This document shows, one piece after another, positions 8,525 to 17,133 of a DNA stretch of 64,000 bases. A model generated the notes under the pieces. That model was not told the origin of the DNA. It was given only the letters and a program-made list of their open reading frames with translations, and did no database searches. How positions within the stretch are numbered: the first letter of the stretch is position 1; every line of letters starts with the position of its first letter. Both the position numbers and the translations under genes were made by a program. Origin of the DNA: Psychroflexus torquis ATCC 700755 (GTDB taxonomy: Bacteria; Bacteroidota; Bacteroidia; Flavobacteriales; Flavobacteriaceae); contig NC_018721.1 of NCBI RefSeq assembly GCF_000153485.2, forward strand, positions 3,286,001 through 3,350,000. The letters run 5' to 3'.

Positions 8525-9760
8525 TTAGCGACGTGCTGTGAGTTCTGCAATTTTGACGATGACTTCACTAGCTTTCACCATACTTTCTAAAGGAACATAC
8601 TCGAATTTTCCATGAAAATTATGTCCTCCAGCAAATATGTTAGGACAGGGTAGGCCTTTATAACTAAGTTGAGCACCATCAGTGCCTCCTCTTATAGGTT
8701 TTAGGACGGGAGTGATATTAAGTTCTTTCATGGCTTGCTCGGCAATATCTACAATGTATTTGATAGGCTCTACTTTTTCTTTCATGTTGTAATATTGATC
8801 ATGAATTTCTAACTCAACAACCTCTTCTCCGTGGGTTTTATTCATTTTAGCAACAACGCCTTCAAAAAGTTCTTTTCTGGCTTCAAATTTTGTTTTGTCA
8901 TGATCTCTTATAATATAGTTTAATTCAGTAAGCTCAATAGTACCATTCATTTTGCAGAGGTGAAAAAACCCTTCGTAGCCTTCAGTTTGTTCTGGGACTT
9001 CCTCTTTTGGTAAGACATCAATAAATTTTTGAGCGAGGTACATCGAATTTACCATTTTTCCTTTTGCGTAGCCTGGATGAACACTTATTCCTTTAAATTT
9101 GAGGGTAGCAGACGCAGCATTAAAGTTTTCGTATTCCAATTCGCCAATTTGACTTCCGTCCATGGTGTAAGCGTATGCCGCACCAAATTTTTCGACATCA
9201 AAATGGTGGGCGCCTCTTCCTATTTCCTCATCTGGGGTAAAACCGACCCTTAGCTTTCCATGTCTTATTTCGGGGTGGTCTACAAGGTATTCCATCGCCA
9301 TAATAATTTCTGTAATTCCTGCTTTATCATCCGCGCTTAAGAGAGTAGTTCCATCTGTGGTAATGAGGGTCTGACCTTTGTAAAGTTTAAGATCCTCAAA
9401 ATAATCGGGAGACAAGATTATATTTTTTTCAGCATTGAGTATAATATCTCCTCCATCATAATTTTCATGAATTTGAGGCTTAATGCTAGAAGCATTGAAA
9501 TCTGGTGAGGTGTCAAAATGTGATACAAAACCTACCGTTGGAACCTCGTGGTCTACGTTTGAAGGTAAAGTTGCCATAATATAGGCCTTGTCATCTATAG
9601 AAACATCTTGTAAACCAATGCGTTCTAACTCCTCTTTTAAGAGATGAGCAATAGTCCACTGTTTTTCTGTACTAGGTGTGTTTTCATTATTTGGATTGCT
9701 TTGTGAATCAATTTTGATATAGGTAAGGAATCGATTTAAAAGCGTGTCAGAATTTATCAT
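8525..9760 (-). CDS. pepT: peptidase T (tripeptide aminopeptidase)
   Basis: A cytoplasmic M20-family zinc aminopeptidase that removes the N-terminal residue of tripeptides. At 411 residues it has the usual family length. The zinc ligands and catalytic residues are visible: GFVSHFDTSPDF near residue 76, LLSADDKAGI near 140 (bridging Asp), TPDEEIGRGAHHFD near 174 (catalytic Glu pair), DGSQIGELEYENF near 196, and the C-terminal GGHNFHGKFEYVP with the last zinc His. The start at 9760 gives the standard N-terminus LLNRFLTYIKIDSQS. A candidate -7 box lies 20 bases upstream. Confidence 0.96.
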   Translation of the reverse strand: MINSDTLLNRFLTYIKIDSQSNPNNENTPSTEKQWTIAHLLKEELERIGLQDVSIDDKAYIMATLPSNVDHEVPTVGFVSHFDTSPDFNASSIKPQIHENYDGGDIILNAEKNIILSPDYFEDLKLYKGQTLITTDGTTLLSADDKAGITEIIMAMEYLVDHPEIRHGKLRVGFTPDEEIGRGAHHFDVEKFGAAYAYTMDGSQIGELEYENFNAASATLKFKGISVHPGYAKGKMVNSMYLAQKFIDVLPKEEVPEQTEGYEGFFHLCKMNGTIELTELNYIIRDHDKTKFEARKELFEGVVAKMNKTHGEEVVELEIHDQYYNMKEKVEPIKYIVDIAEQAMKELNITPVLKPIRGGTDGAQLSYKGLPCPNIFAGGHNFHGKFEYVPLESMVKASEVIVKIAELTARR

Positions 9761-9779
9761 CTATTGTTCTTATTTTGCT

Positions 9780-9787
9780 CAAAAATA
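9780..9787 (-). promoter_or_regulatory. candidate -7 box for pepT
   Basis: On the minus strand this reads TATTTTTG, matching the TAnnTTTG -7 consensus, 20 bases before the pepT start. A matching -33 box is not obvious. Confidence 0.35.
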
Positions 9788-9868
9788 AGAATTTGTATTC
9801 ATTAATTTCCAATAAAAAGTTGCTCATCCTAAGATTTACTTTATTTTTACATTCAAATTAAAGTGAAG

Positions 9869-10894
9869 ATGTACAAACAAATTTTAAGGCCAATTTTATT
9901 CCAGTTTGATCCTGAAGCTGTACATCATTTTAGTTTCAACGCTTTGAAGTTTGCCTATAGAATCCCTGGTTTTTCTTCAATTTTAAAAAAGAATTTTGTT
10001 CTTGAGGATAAAAGATTGGAACGAGAGGTTTTTGGTCTTAAGTTCAAAAACCCCGTTGGCCTAGCGGCAGGGTTTGATAAAAATGCAGAACTCTATAAAG
10101 AATTATCTAGCCTTGGCTTTGGTTTTATTGAAATAGGAACAGTCACTCCTAAAGCTCAATCTGGGAATCCAAAAAAGAGGGCGTTTAGACTAAAGCAAGA
10201 CTCCGCGATTATAAATAGATTCGGGTTTAACAATGAAGGAGTAGAGGAAGCAGTAAAACGATTGAAACAAAATTCAGATATCCTCATAGGGGGAAATATC
10301 GGTAAAAATAAAGCGACACCTAATGAAGACGCTATCACTGATTATGATATCAGTTTTGAAGCCCTGTTTGATTATGTAGATTACTTTGTGGTGAATGTGA
10401 GTTCGCCGAATACTCCCAACTTAAGAGCTTTGCAAGATAAGGAGCCTCTACAAAAGCTTCTAAACCACTTACAAGCCAAGAATGGAAAAAAGCCAAAACC
10501 AAAACCTATTTTGCTAAAAATAGCGCCAGACCTCTCTGAAGAACAATTAATGGATATTATCGACATTGTTATATCGAGTAAAATAGCAGGTGTTATTGCG
10601 ACCAATACTACTATTTCTAGAGAAGGGCTGTCTTCAATTCATAAAGATGAAGCAGGAGGTCTAAGTGGGAAGCCACTTACCAAATCGTCTACAGAGGTGA
10701 TTCGCTTTTTATCGACCAAAAGCAGTAAAGCCTTCCCAATTATTGGGGTTGGTGGGATTATGACGCCACAAGATGCTTTGGAAAAACTAGATGCTGGTGC
10801 AAGTCTCGTTCAGCTGTATACCGGTTTTGTTTACGAAGGCCCAAGTCTTATCAAAGCCATCAATCAAGCTATTCTAGATCGTAATCCCAAGTAA
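9869..10894 (+). CDS. pyrD: dihydroorotate dehydrogenase (quinone), class 2
   Basis: This enzyme oxidises dihydroorotate to orotate in pyrimidine synthesis, passing electrons to menaquinone at the membrane. The class 2 N-terminal amphipathic helix is present ([20 protein letters not shown]). It is followed by the FMN-binding barrel with [14 protein letters not shown] near residue 64, [13 protein letters not shown] near 111, the catalytic Ser in [11 protein letters not shown] near 178, TNTTISREG near 247, and [11 protein letters not shown] near 296. I use the ATG at 9869; the GTG at 9863 would add two residues. The LysE-family gene follows 3 bp downstream. Confidence 0.96.
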   Translation: MYKQILRPILFQFDPEAVHHFSFNALKFAYRIPGFSSILKKNFVLEDKRLEREVFGLKFKNPVGLAAGFDKNAELYKELSSLGFGFIEIGTVTPKAQSGNPKKRAFRLKQDSAIINRFGFNNEGVEEAVKRLKQNSDILIGGNIGKNKATPNEDAITDYDISFEALFDYVDYFVVNVSSPNTPNLRALQDKEPLQKLLNHLQAKNGKKPKPKPILLKIAPDLSEEQLMDIIDIVISSKIAGVIATNTTISREGLSSIHKDEAGGLSGKPLTKSSTEVIRFLSTKSSKAFPIIGVGGIMTPQDALEKLDAGASLVQLYTGFVYEGPSLIKAINQAILDRNPK

Positions 10895-10897
10895 TAC

Positions 10898-11518
10898 ATG
10901 CTTGAGCAAATTCTTCCATTTCTTATCGCTTCTATTTTTTTAACACTTTCACCAGGGCCTGACATTATTTATGTTCTTTCTCAAAGCTTGGTTGGAGGCT
11001 ATCGGCGAGGACTTATCATCGCCGCAGGATTGGTGACTGGTATAATTGTTCATACGTCTTTGGTTGCTTTTGGAGTGTCACTGGTTATTAAAAACTCTGA
11101 GACCTTGTTCTGGGGTATAAAAATCGCAGGAGCCTTATACTTATTTTATTTAGCTTACAAAGTATATATATCTTCCCGAGGTGAAGGATTTTCCTCAAGT
11201 GAGGAAACCAAAATCAGCAAATCTAGTTCCAGCTATTATAAAACAGGTTTGGTTATGAATATGCTCAATCCTAAAGTAACCATCTTTTTTTTAGCCTTCT
11301 TCCCAGGGTTTTTGTGGGATACCAACTCCAATTTAGTTCTTCAATTTTACATTTTAGGGGGCTTATTTATGCTTCAGGCCTTTCTTATTTTTAGTGTAGT
11401 TTCAGTTTTAGCAGGTAAGGTGTCGACAGTGTTGTTTCAGAAGTCAAGTCATTTTTCTTTTTTGAAATGGTTTCAAATACTAACTTTTATAGCCATAGCT
11501 ATTCTGATTTTACTTTAA
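10898..11518 (+). CDS. LysE/RhtB-family amino-acid exporter
   Basis: This integral membrane exporter has 206 residues and about six membrane helices. It starts with the family signature FLIASIFLTLSPGPDIIYVLSQSL (SPGPD motif near residue 18). It continues with GLIIAAGLVTGIIVH and the NMLNPKVTIFFLAFFPGF motif near residue 121, both typical of LysE/RhtB translocators. Substrate is likely an amino acid or analogue but cannot be specified. It begins 3 bp after pyrD, so co-transcription is likely; I see no functional link with pyrimidine synthesis. Confidence 0.9.
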   Translation: MLEQILPFLIASIFLTLSPGPDIIYVLSQSLVGGYRRGLIIAAGLVTGIIVHTSLVAFGVSLVIKNSETLFWGIKIAGALYLFYLAYKVYISSRGEGFSSSEETKISKSSSSYYKTGLVMNMLNPKVTIFFLAFFPGFLWDTNSNLVLQFYILGGLFMLQAFLIFSVVSVLAGKVSTVLFQKSSHFSFLKWFQILTFIAIAILILL

Positions 11519-11551
11519 GCTAATTTCATTTTTCTAAAAACCTTAAAACTG

Positions 11552-11559
11552 TATATTTG
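11552..11559 (+). promoter_or_regulatory. candidate -7 box (TATATTTG) for HMG-CoA lyase
   Basis: TATATTTG is a perfect TAnnTTTG match ending 4 bases before the ATG at 11564. If it works, transcription would start at or next to the start codon, giving a leaderless message. Confidence 0.45.
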
Positions 11560-11563
11560 GCCT

Positions 11564-12427
11564 ATGAAATCCGTTAAGTTAATTGAGTGTCCTAGAGATG
11601 CGATGCAAGGCATAAAGTCTTTTATTCCAACTGAAGAAAAAGTAAAATACATCCAATCCCTTTTAAGGTGTGGGTTCGATACTATAGATTTTGGAAGTTT
11701 TGTATCGCCTAAAGCGATTCCACAAATGCAAGACACTTCTAAAGTCTTATCCATGCTGGATTTATCTGCTACTCAAAGTAAACTTTTAGCTATTGTAGCA
11801 AATCAAAGAGGAGCTCAAGAGGCTTCCCAGTTTCCAGAAATCGATTATTTGGGATATCCTTTTTCAATTTCCGAAAATTTCCAAATGCGAAATACGCATA
11901 AGACCATTGCAGAATCTGTTGAGGTTTTAAAATCTATACTTGAGATAGCTCATAAGTCCAATAAATCTGTTGTTGCGTATTTATCTATGGGATTTGGAAA
12001 TCCTTATGGAGATCCGTGGAACACGGATATCGTAGGGAAGTGGACTGAAACCCTGGCAGATCTCGGGGTAAAAATTCTATCCTTATCGGATACTGTAGGG
12101 AGTTCCACTCCAGAGGTGATCGAAGATTTATTTTCTACGCTTATTCCTAAATACCCTACTATGGAATTTGGTGCTCATCTACACACTACTTCAGACGCCT
12201 GGTTCGAAAAAGTAGATGCGGCTACTAATGGAGGATGTAGGAGGTTTGACGGAGCTGTACAGGGATTTGGCGGTTGCCCTATGGCTAAAGATGATCTGAC
12301 CGGAAATATGCAAACTGAAAAAATGCTCTCTTATTTTAATTCTAAGAAGATGGAGAATTCCATAAAAATGACAAGTTTTGAAGCAGCTTACAATAAAGCA
12401 TCAGACTTATTTTCTAAATACCATTAG
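11564..12427 (+). CDS. hydroxymethylglutaryl-CoA lyase
   Basis: This TIM-barrel lyase cleaves HMG-CoA to acetyl-CoA and acetoacetate in leucine degradation. It has 287 residues. Key motifs are the N-terminal ECPRDAMQGIKSFIPTEEKV (R and D metal/catalytic residues), DFGSFVSPKAIPQM near residue 42, LSDTVGSSTPE near 175, and GAHLHTTSDAW near 205 with the metal-binding His pair. The catalytic Cys motif near 237 reads GFGGCPMAKDDLTGNM. The sequence resembles the Bacteroidetes HMG-CoA lyase subgroup; other HMGL-like enzymes (isopropylmalate/citramalate synthases) are longer. Confidence 0.92.
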   Translation: MKSVKLIECPRDAMQGIKSFIPTEEKVKYIQSLLRCGFDTIDFGSFVSPKAIPQMQDTSKVLSMLDLSATQSKLLAIVANQRGAQEASQFPEIDYLGYPFSISENFQMRNTHKTIAESVEVLKSILEIAHKSNKSVVAYLSMGFGNPYGDPWNTDIVGKWTETLADLGVKILSLSDTVGSSTPEVIEDLFSTLIPKYPTMEFGAHLHTTSDAWFEKVDAATNGGCRRFDGAVQGFGGCPMAKDDLTGNMQTEKMLSYFNSKKMENSIKMTSFEAAYNKASDLFSKYH

Positions 12428-12460
12428 TATACTTTTTGGAGGATTCCTTTCTTTTTTACT

Positions 12461-12468
12461 TAGTTTTG
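12461..12468 (+). promoter_or_regulatory. candidate -7 box (TAGTTTTG) for rlmN
   Basis: TAGTTTTG matches TAnnTTTG and ends 4 bases before the GTG start at 12473. A TTTG at 12435-12438 could serve as the -33 box with slightly long spacing (22 bases). Confidence 0.4.
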
Positions 12469-12472
12469 CAGT

Positions 12473-13519
12473 GTGGAAAATTTAAAGAAAGATATACGGG
12501 CGTTAAGCAAACAAGAGTTGAATGAATTTTTTGTTTCTCAAGGGGATAAATCATTTAGGGGATCTCAAGTCTACAATTGGCTCTGGAACAAAGCAACTTA
12601 CAATTTTGAGGACATGACCAACTTGTCCAAAGAGACTCGACAAATGCTTGAGGATAATTTCGTAATAAATCATATTGAGGTAGACGAGATGCAACGAAGT
12701 AAAGATGGTACTATCAAAAATGCCGTTAAACTTCACGATGGTTTTACTGTTGAATCTGTATTGATTCCAACCTTATCCAGGACCACTGCTTGTGTGTCTT
12801 CTCAGGTGGGATGTAGTTTGGATTGTAAATTTTGCGCCACTGCGAAATTGAAACGAATGCGAAACCTCAATGCCGATGAAATTTTTGACCAAGTGGTCGC
12901 TATCGACAAAGAGAGTAGACTTTATAATGGCATTCCATTGTCCAATATTGTATTCATGGGAATGGGAGAACCCTTGATGAATTATAAAAACGTGCTTAAG
13001 TCTGTAGAAAAAATTACCTCTCCTGATGGATTGGGCATGTCGCCAAAGCGAATTACTCTATCCACTTCTGGAGTTCCAAAAATGATAAAAAAACTGGCAG
13101 ATGATGATGTTAAATTTCATTTAGCGGTATCTCTTCACTCCGCGATTGATGAAATAAGAACTCAAATTATGCCATTCAATGCAAAATTTCCTTTGGCAGA
13201 TCTTAAGGACTCCTTGTTATACTGGTACGAGAAAACAGGTAAATCTGTGACTTATGAATATATTGTTTGGAAAGGTATTAACGATACTCAAGAGGACATA
13301 AGCGCTTTAGTAAAGTTTTGTCAATTGATTCCTTGTAAGGTGAATATCATAGAGTATAACCCAATAGATGACGGGCAGTTTCAACAAGGAAGTGACGATG
13401 CTGTTGCCAAACACGTCAATGCCCTAGAGGCTAATCATATTACGGTGACCCTAAGACATTCTAGAGGGAAGGATATAGATGCCGCTTGTGGACAGCTGGC
13501 TAATAAGATTAACGCTTAA
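12473..13519 (+). CDS. rlmN: 23S rRNA (adenine2503-C2)-methyltransferase RlmN (also tRNA A37)
   Basis: A radical-SAM methylase of 348 residues. The [4Fe-4S] cluster motif GCSLDCKFCATAKLKRMRN (CxxxCxxC) is near residue 113. It is preceded by the conserved TACVSSQVG, which contains one functional Cys. NIVFMGMGEPLMNYKNV is near 162, followed by LSTSG and AVSLHS. The C-terminal LRHSRGKDIDAACGQL holds the second catalytic Cys used for the methyl-cysteine intermediate. The start is a GTG at 12473 giving MENLKKDIRALSKQEL. The gene ends with a strong bidirectional terminator shared with the convergent T9SS protein gene. Confidence 0.97.
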   Translation: MENLKKDIRALSKQELNEFFVSQGDKSFRGSQVYNWLWNKATYNFEDMTNLSKETRQMLEDNFVINHIEVDEMQRSKDGTIKNAVKLHDGFTVESVLIPTLSRTTACVSSQVGCSLDCKFCATAKLKRMRNLNADEIFDQVVAIDKESRLYNGIPLSNIVFMGMGEPLMNYKNVLKSVEKITSPDGLGMSPKRITLSTSGVPKMIKKLADDDVKFHLAVSLHSAIDEIRTQIMPFNAKFPLADLKDSLLYWYEKTGKSVTYEYIVWKGINDTQEDISALVKFCQLIPCKVNIIEYNPIDDGQFQQGSDDAVAKHVNALEANHITVTLRHSRGKDIDAACGQLANKINA

Positions 13520-13544
13520 TTTAAATAAAAAGTATCTAAAATAT

Positions 13545-13573
13545 AAAAGCTCCGATCATTGATCGGAGCTTTT
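13545..13573. terminator. bidirectional intrinsic terminator between rlmN and the T9SS protein gene
   Basis: A perfect hairpin with stem AGCTCCGATC / GATCGGAGCT (13548-13557 and 13561-13570) and a 3-base loop. It is flanked by A-runs on the left and T-runs on the right, so it can terminate both converging transcripts. Confidence 0.9.
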
Positions 13574-13598
13574 ATTTAAACCTAAGAACTTATAATTC

Positions 13599-14489
13599 TT
13601 ATTGTTTTACAAATTTGAATGTATTCACTTGATTTCCTGAAGCAACTTTAGCAATATAAAGTCCAGTGCTTAAGCTAGACACATTAACTGAAGCCTTGTC
13701 AGAATTTAAGTCTTGAGTTAAAACTTCTTGACCTAAAACATTATAAAGAGAAACATTGTCTAAGTTAAAACTAGACTGAATAGTTAACTGGCCTGCATTA
13801 TAGAAATAATCTAAGTTTGAAGTATTAAACTCTGTGTTAGAAAGAGTTGATGTAGTTACTTTAAAATCATCTAGAATTAAAGAATATGCATCACTACCAA
13901 TATAATGAATAGCAACATAAATATTTTCTCCTGCAAATCCATCTAAATTAAAAACGAATTCTGTCCATTCTTCAGGTGCAGGTGATTGATTTGGTAGAAT
14001 CACAAAAAAGTCACCAGCTTCAGTACCAGTCGTAGAGATTTCAAGATTAAAAGTTTCAGGACCGAATTCATCAGTTGGTGCTTTTGCCCAAAAGCTAAGA
14101 GTATTCCCAGAGCTACCTAAAGTAATTCGTGGAGTAATTAATCTATCATCATTTGCAGTAGCACCGCCATCTTGACTTGGTACAGCTGCAAAAGCATTGA
14201 TTGTTTTGTCGCCAGTTCTAGCGGACCATGCGTCTTCACTATCAAGAGGTGTAGCTACAGCTGAGGGGTTAAATACAATAAACGACCCAACATATCCACC
14301 ATTTTCAAAATCTGCTCCTTCACCGATTATATACGTCTGTAAACCATCACCATCTATAAGGGTCCAGTCGCCAATATCTTCAATTATAAAATCATCATAG
14401 TCTTCAAAGCTGTCTTCAAAGAGTGTTATTTGAGATTTGCCTACAAAGGAAATCATTGCTAAAATAAATAAAAAAGTAATTTTTTTCAT
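13599..14489 (-). CDS. T9SS-sorted protein with choice-of-anchor J (cleaved-adhesin-like) domain
   Basis: A secreted protein of 296 residues. It has a signal peptide (MKKITFLFILAMISFVGKSQ). A jelly-roll domain typical of choice-of-anchor J / cleaved adhesin follows at about residues 24-210, with FEDSFEDYDDF, WTLIDGDGLQTY, RLITPRI, FWAKAP and IAIHYIG-like strands ending LDDFKV. The type A T9SS sorting tail is at about 230-296 (YNVLGQEVLTQDL, then VSSLSTGLYIAKV and the final FKFVKQ). It would be exported by the type IX system and attached to or released from the cell surface. The adhesion role is inference from the fold family. Confidence 0.88.
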   Translation of the reverse strand: MKKITFLFILAMISFVGKSQITLFEDSFEDYDDFIIEDIGDWTLIDGDGLQTYIIGEGADFENGGYVGSFIVFNPSAVATPLDSEDAWSARTGDKTINAFAAVPSQDGGATANDDRLITPRITLGSSGNTLSFWAKAPTDEFGPETFNLEISTTGTEAGDFFVILPNQSPAPEEWTEFVFNLDGFAGENIYVAIHYIGSDAYSLILDDFKVTTSTLSNTEFNTSNLDYFYNAGQLTIQSSFNLDNVSLYNVLGQEVLTQDLNSDKASVNVSSLSTGLYIAKVASGNQVNTFKFVKQ

Positions 14490-14621
14490 AGTGTTAAAAT
14501 TTTAAAATTAATTCATAAATATAATAAAAAATATTTGTTCAACTGCGTTTGCTTTGGTTTTTTTAAAAAATTAGCATTTGTTTTCTTTAACTTAGGAATG
14601 TTTGTTTCTGGTCATGGTATT

Positions 14622-14932
14622 ATACCAATTTAGTATTCAAATGTTGGATAAAATCTGTTTATTTTCCACTTATTAATCGTCATAAAATAGAACCGTAACT
14701 ATTGCTATGCTTATATTTTTTTCCTCAACTAAGTAAAAAACATGTGCTGAGCTACGTCGTAGTATAATTCAAATTTTTAATCTCTATTGGGTTTAATTTC
14801 CCGAGGCTTGCCTCGTGTTTTAAGGAAAGTTTGAAAACGGATGGTTTTCATCAATCAAAAACGACCATCTAAATGCCTCGTGGGCTTGCCCCGAGGATTC
14901 TTCACTACAATTTTTAAAAACTAAATTGGTAT
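14622..14932. repeat. MITE-like element A with 13-bp terminal inverted repeats
   Basis: This 311 bp non-coding segment is bounded by perfect inverted 13-mers: ATACCAATTTAGT at 14622-14634 and ACTAAATTGGTAT at 14920-14932. Inside it, 14743-14772 is a 30-mer that is identical at 49460-49489 and 60078-60107, with related flanks. It also holds two nested palindromes (see next entry). A 19-base end sequence at 14614-14632 recurs inverted at 56143-56161. The interval 14490-14621 before it is AT-rich upstream DNA with nothing recognisable. Confidence 0.7.
14800..14896. repeat. pair of REP-like palindromes inside element A
   Basis: Two hairpins face each other: CGAGG-CTTG-CCTCG near 14802-14815, and CCTCG with CGAGG arms near 14876-14896 (CCTCGTGGGCTTGCCCCGAGG). 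They are separated by ~60 bp. The GC-rich stems stand out from the AT-rich surroundings, as in paired REP (BIME-like) units. They differ in sequence from the RAYT-element ends in the island. Confidence 0.55.
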
Positions 14933-14935
14933 TAA

Positions 14936-15085
14936 TGCCTTTTTAAGACATAAAATTCAAGCTTGTTATCTATTGAAAACGGTCTCACAAATAAAAGAGC
15001 CCGTAGCTCATGAGATGAAACTTTTTGAAAAAAAGTTTCATCTTCTCGTGGAGTGCTTCTCAATAAAATCGATGGCTTTTTGTGT
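14936..15085 (+). pseudogene. decayed duplicate of the 5' end of the polyprenyl synthetase gene (left island border)
   Basis: This stretch aligns with 26590-26742, the leader and first ~37 codons of ispB. The segment encoding KTVSQIKEPVAHEM is identical at protein level, starting from the equivalent TTG at 14973. A ~10 bp deletion after the FEKKFHL codons shifts the frame, which ends at a TAA at 15087. The promoter box TACATTTG of the intact copy is degraded to CAAGCTTG here. The fragment marks the left border of the inserted island and indicates insertion or recombination at this locus. Confidence 0.85.
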
Positions 15086-15105
15086 TTAAAAAGAAAGACA
15101 GGAGT

Positions 15106-15279
15106 CTAATTGAACTTGAGGCTTAGTGCTTTAAAATAAAAGACCTTTTCATCCAAAATGTCTTTTTTTTTAATGAGCATAGAATTAATAATCTTTATAA
15201 GTCCTTTTTCCTTGTCTTTATCTAGTTGGTTTACAATATTAATTATCTGTGAAAAGGATATTTTTTCTAAGAGCTTCAT
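15106..15279 (-). pseudogene. short ORF, probable C-terminal remnant of an XRE-type regulator (copy 1)
   Basis: A 57-codon frame beginning MKLLEKISFSQIINIVNQLD. Its first ~35 codons are nearly identical to the minus-strand ORF at 21622-21774, then the two diverge through frame-altering changes. The charged helical pattern (QLDKDKEKGLIKIINSML) resembles the C-terminal helices of Bacteroidetes XRE regulators, but there is no helix-turn-helix left. The identification is weak; the duplication itself is certain. Confidence 0.35.
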
Positions 15280-15372
15280 AAATCCTGCAATCCAGAAGGC
15301 TATCTAGAGACTAGTAGTTCAGAAATAGTTAAGTATATTTAGTAGTATAAAGACCACTTAGGAAACATTAGA

Positions 15373-16404
15373 TTGAGTTATAAAGATGGAGCAAACGGTG
15401 TGGAAATCGTAGAAGAAAACAATTACTATCCCTTTGGTCTAAAACACAAGGGTTACAATAATGTTGTGAGTTCTAATGGGAACAGTGCAGCGCAGAAGTT
15501 TGGATTTCGCGGTAAAGAATTAAATGAAGAACTTGGATTAGAATGGCACGATTTTGATGCGAGGAATTATGATGTGAGTTTAGGTCGGTGGATGAATCTT
15601 GACCCACTTGCAGAATTAATGAGAAGACACTCGCCATATAACTACGCCTTTGACAATCCCATCTACTTTACAGACCCTGATGGGATGTATCCAATGTCAC
15701 CAGCTGCTATGAAATCTACAGCTACAGAAGTGTATGATTATAGTTCTGGGAATGGAAGTGGGTCATTGAAGAGTGGTGGAGGTAGTGATGATATAGTTTT
15801 TAATTCTATAGATAAAAAAGGGAATAAAACAGAGTTAGGGAGAATTGTAACTGATGAGTTTGACCAAGAAATAAATATTGACCAAAATTTAATCCCTTTT
15901 GATATACCTGAAAACTACGACCCTGTAAATGTAGATTTGAATGCAAGTGAAATAGCAAGTACTGCGCTTGAAAATACAGGAATACAAGCATTTTCTTTAG
16001 ATCTTTCTGGTGAAGCTGCATTTAAAGTTGGTGTTCAACTTGAAATTAGTTTAATTGTTATAGTTGCAGGAAAGAATAAAGGTGATTGGGGAGTTGCTCT
16101 ACAAGGAAATGGGTTATTAGGACTTGAAGGAAGTTTTACAGGTAGTGCTTCGGCTTATTGGCCAATATCTAATGGAGACCTATCTTTATATAAATTAAGA
16201 GGCCCTGAGTATGGTGTTCAGGGAAGCGGTTTTGGTGTAGCAGGCTCTTACTTTGAGGGGTTTGAATTTACAACTTCTTATCCTTTTGCAAATAGAGTTT
16301 ATAGAGGAGCTTCATTAGGCGGTTCAAAGGGTATTCCTGAATTGGGCGGAAGTGGTTCTGCGTATATTGGAGTTAGTGAATTCTTATACAGGTCAAAAAA
16401 ATAA
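15373..16404 (+). CDS. orphan Rhs core fragment with variable C-terminal tip 1
   Basis: The frame holds the end of an RHS-repeat-associated core. NNYYPFGLKHKGYNN is near residue 16, RGKELNEELGLEWHDFDARNYD near 50, GRWMNLDPLAE near 75 and HSPYNYAFDNPIYFTDPDGMYP near 88. A unique glycine-rich tip follows from about residue 140 (SFTGSASAYWPISNGDL, GVAGSYFEGFEF). The TTG at 15373 is only the first possible start. Homology continues upstream to about 15289, broken by two in-frame TAG codons at 15340-15345 where cassette 21868 has TAC CAG. It is therefore probably a silent tip. Full-length Rhs proteins deliver such tips as contact-dependent toxins; the activity of this tip is unknown. Confidence 0.7.
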   Translation: MSYKDGANGVEIVEENNYYPFGLKHKGYNNVVSSNGNSAAQKFGFRGKELNEELGLEWHDFDARNYDVSLGRWMNLDPLAELMRRHSPYNYAFDNPIYFTDPDGMYPMSPAAMKSTATEVYDYSSGNGSGSLKSGGGSDDIVFNSIDKKGNKTELGRIVTDEFDQEINIDQNLIPFDIPENYDPVNVDLNASEIASTALENTGIQAFSLDLSGEAAFKVGVQLEISLIVIVAGKNKGDWGVALQGNGLLGLEGSFTGSASAYWPISNGDLSLYKLRGPEYGVQGSGFGVAGSYFEGFEFTTSYPFANRVYRGASLGGSKGIPELGGSGSAYIGVSEFLYRSKK

Positions 16405-16412
16405 ATAATGAT

Positions 16413-16877
16413 ATGAATAAATATTTTATTTTTCTAATGGTGCTTTTCTGTTCTTGCACAAAATATAAAGGAAATCAAGACAGTCTTAAATATGATATTA
16501 TAAAAATTGAATTTGATGGATATTCAAAGGACTATGAAACAAAAGAAAAGATTGCCATCTCTATTACAGATTCTACTGAAGTTAGGAATCTGAATAATTT
16601 AAAAAACACCTCACAACGAAAATGGTTTGCTAATGTTAAAGGCACAGAATTTATAATTCGATTAGTCTATACAGATTCTAGAACAGGAGAACAGTTATTG
16701 GTTTGTATCTTAAAAAGTATAGATTCTACGCCAACTATAGAATATGGTTCAGGAACTCTATTTGATGGAAGCTATAAAAACGACAAATTCTTTAATTATG
16801 TTGCTTCTATAATCAATTTAGAAGATATAAAGCAATACAATGGTAATTTAAGCCAAGAGGAGTACGAGAAACTTTAA
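16413..16877 (+). CDS. putative immunity lipoprotein for Rhs tip 1
   Basis: A 154-residue protein with a lipoprotein signal: hydrophobic MNKYFIFLMVLFCSC with a lipobox ending at the Cys near residue 15. A polar domain without recognisable motif follows. It starts 8 bp after the rhs tip stop, the position in which polymorphic-toxin immunity genes are found. A lipid-anchored periplasmic immunity protein would suit a toxin acting in the periplasm or membrane. Function is inferred from position only. Confidence 0.6.
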   Translation: MNKYFIFLMVLFCSCTKYKGNQDSLKYDIIKIEFDGYSKDYETKEKIAISITDSTEVRNLNNLKNTSQRKWFANVKGTEFIIRLVYTDSRTGEQLLVCILKSIDSTPTIEYGSGTLFDGSYKNDKFFNYVASIINLEDIKQYNGNLSQEEYEKL

Positions 16878-16919
16878 TTAACCCAGGCTATAAAAGTTAT
16901 CTAACTTGAATGGCATTTT

Positions 16920-17133
16920 TTACATAATATTCTGGAGCTTTGTCTGCTTCAAGAATGCATCAAGGAGAGCGAAAACGTGTTGTTATTCGTTCTCTTTTAG
17001 TTTTTGGATATCAAGAACACGATTAACAATACTTGTTTCTAAAAGTGTATCTGTAGAGCCTACAATATAATCCAAAGAAACTTCCAGAGCTTCGGCTAAC
17101 TGTGTAGCCATCTCAATAGATGGTTTTACTTCC
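16920..17133 (-). pseudogene. XRE-family regulator remnant, cut by RAYT copy 1
   Basis: Reading the minus strand from 17133, the frame gives EVKPSIEMATQLAEALEVSL, followed by a TDTLL / VLDIQKLKENE segment. This is typical of the end of the helix-turn-helix and the linker of a Bacteroidetes XRE regulator. A TAA at 16983 interrupts it, and the same frame then continues with QHVFALLDAFLKQTKLQNIM to a TAA at 16920. The 5' half is missing because RAYT element 1 starts exactly here. The apparent N-terminus of the longer ORF reaching 17180 is REP sequence, not protein. Confidence 0.7.
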
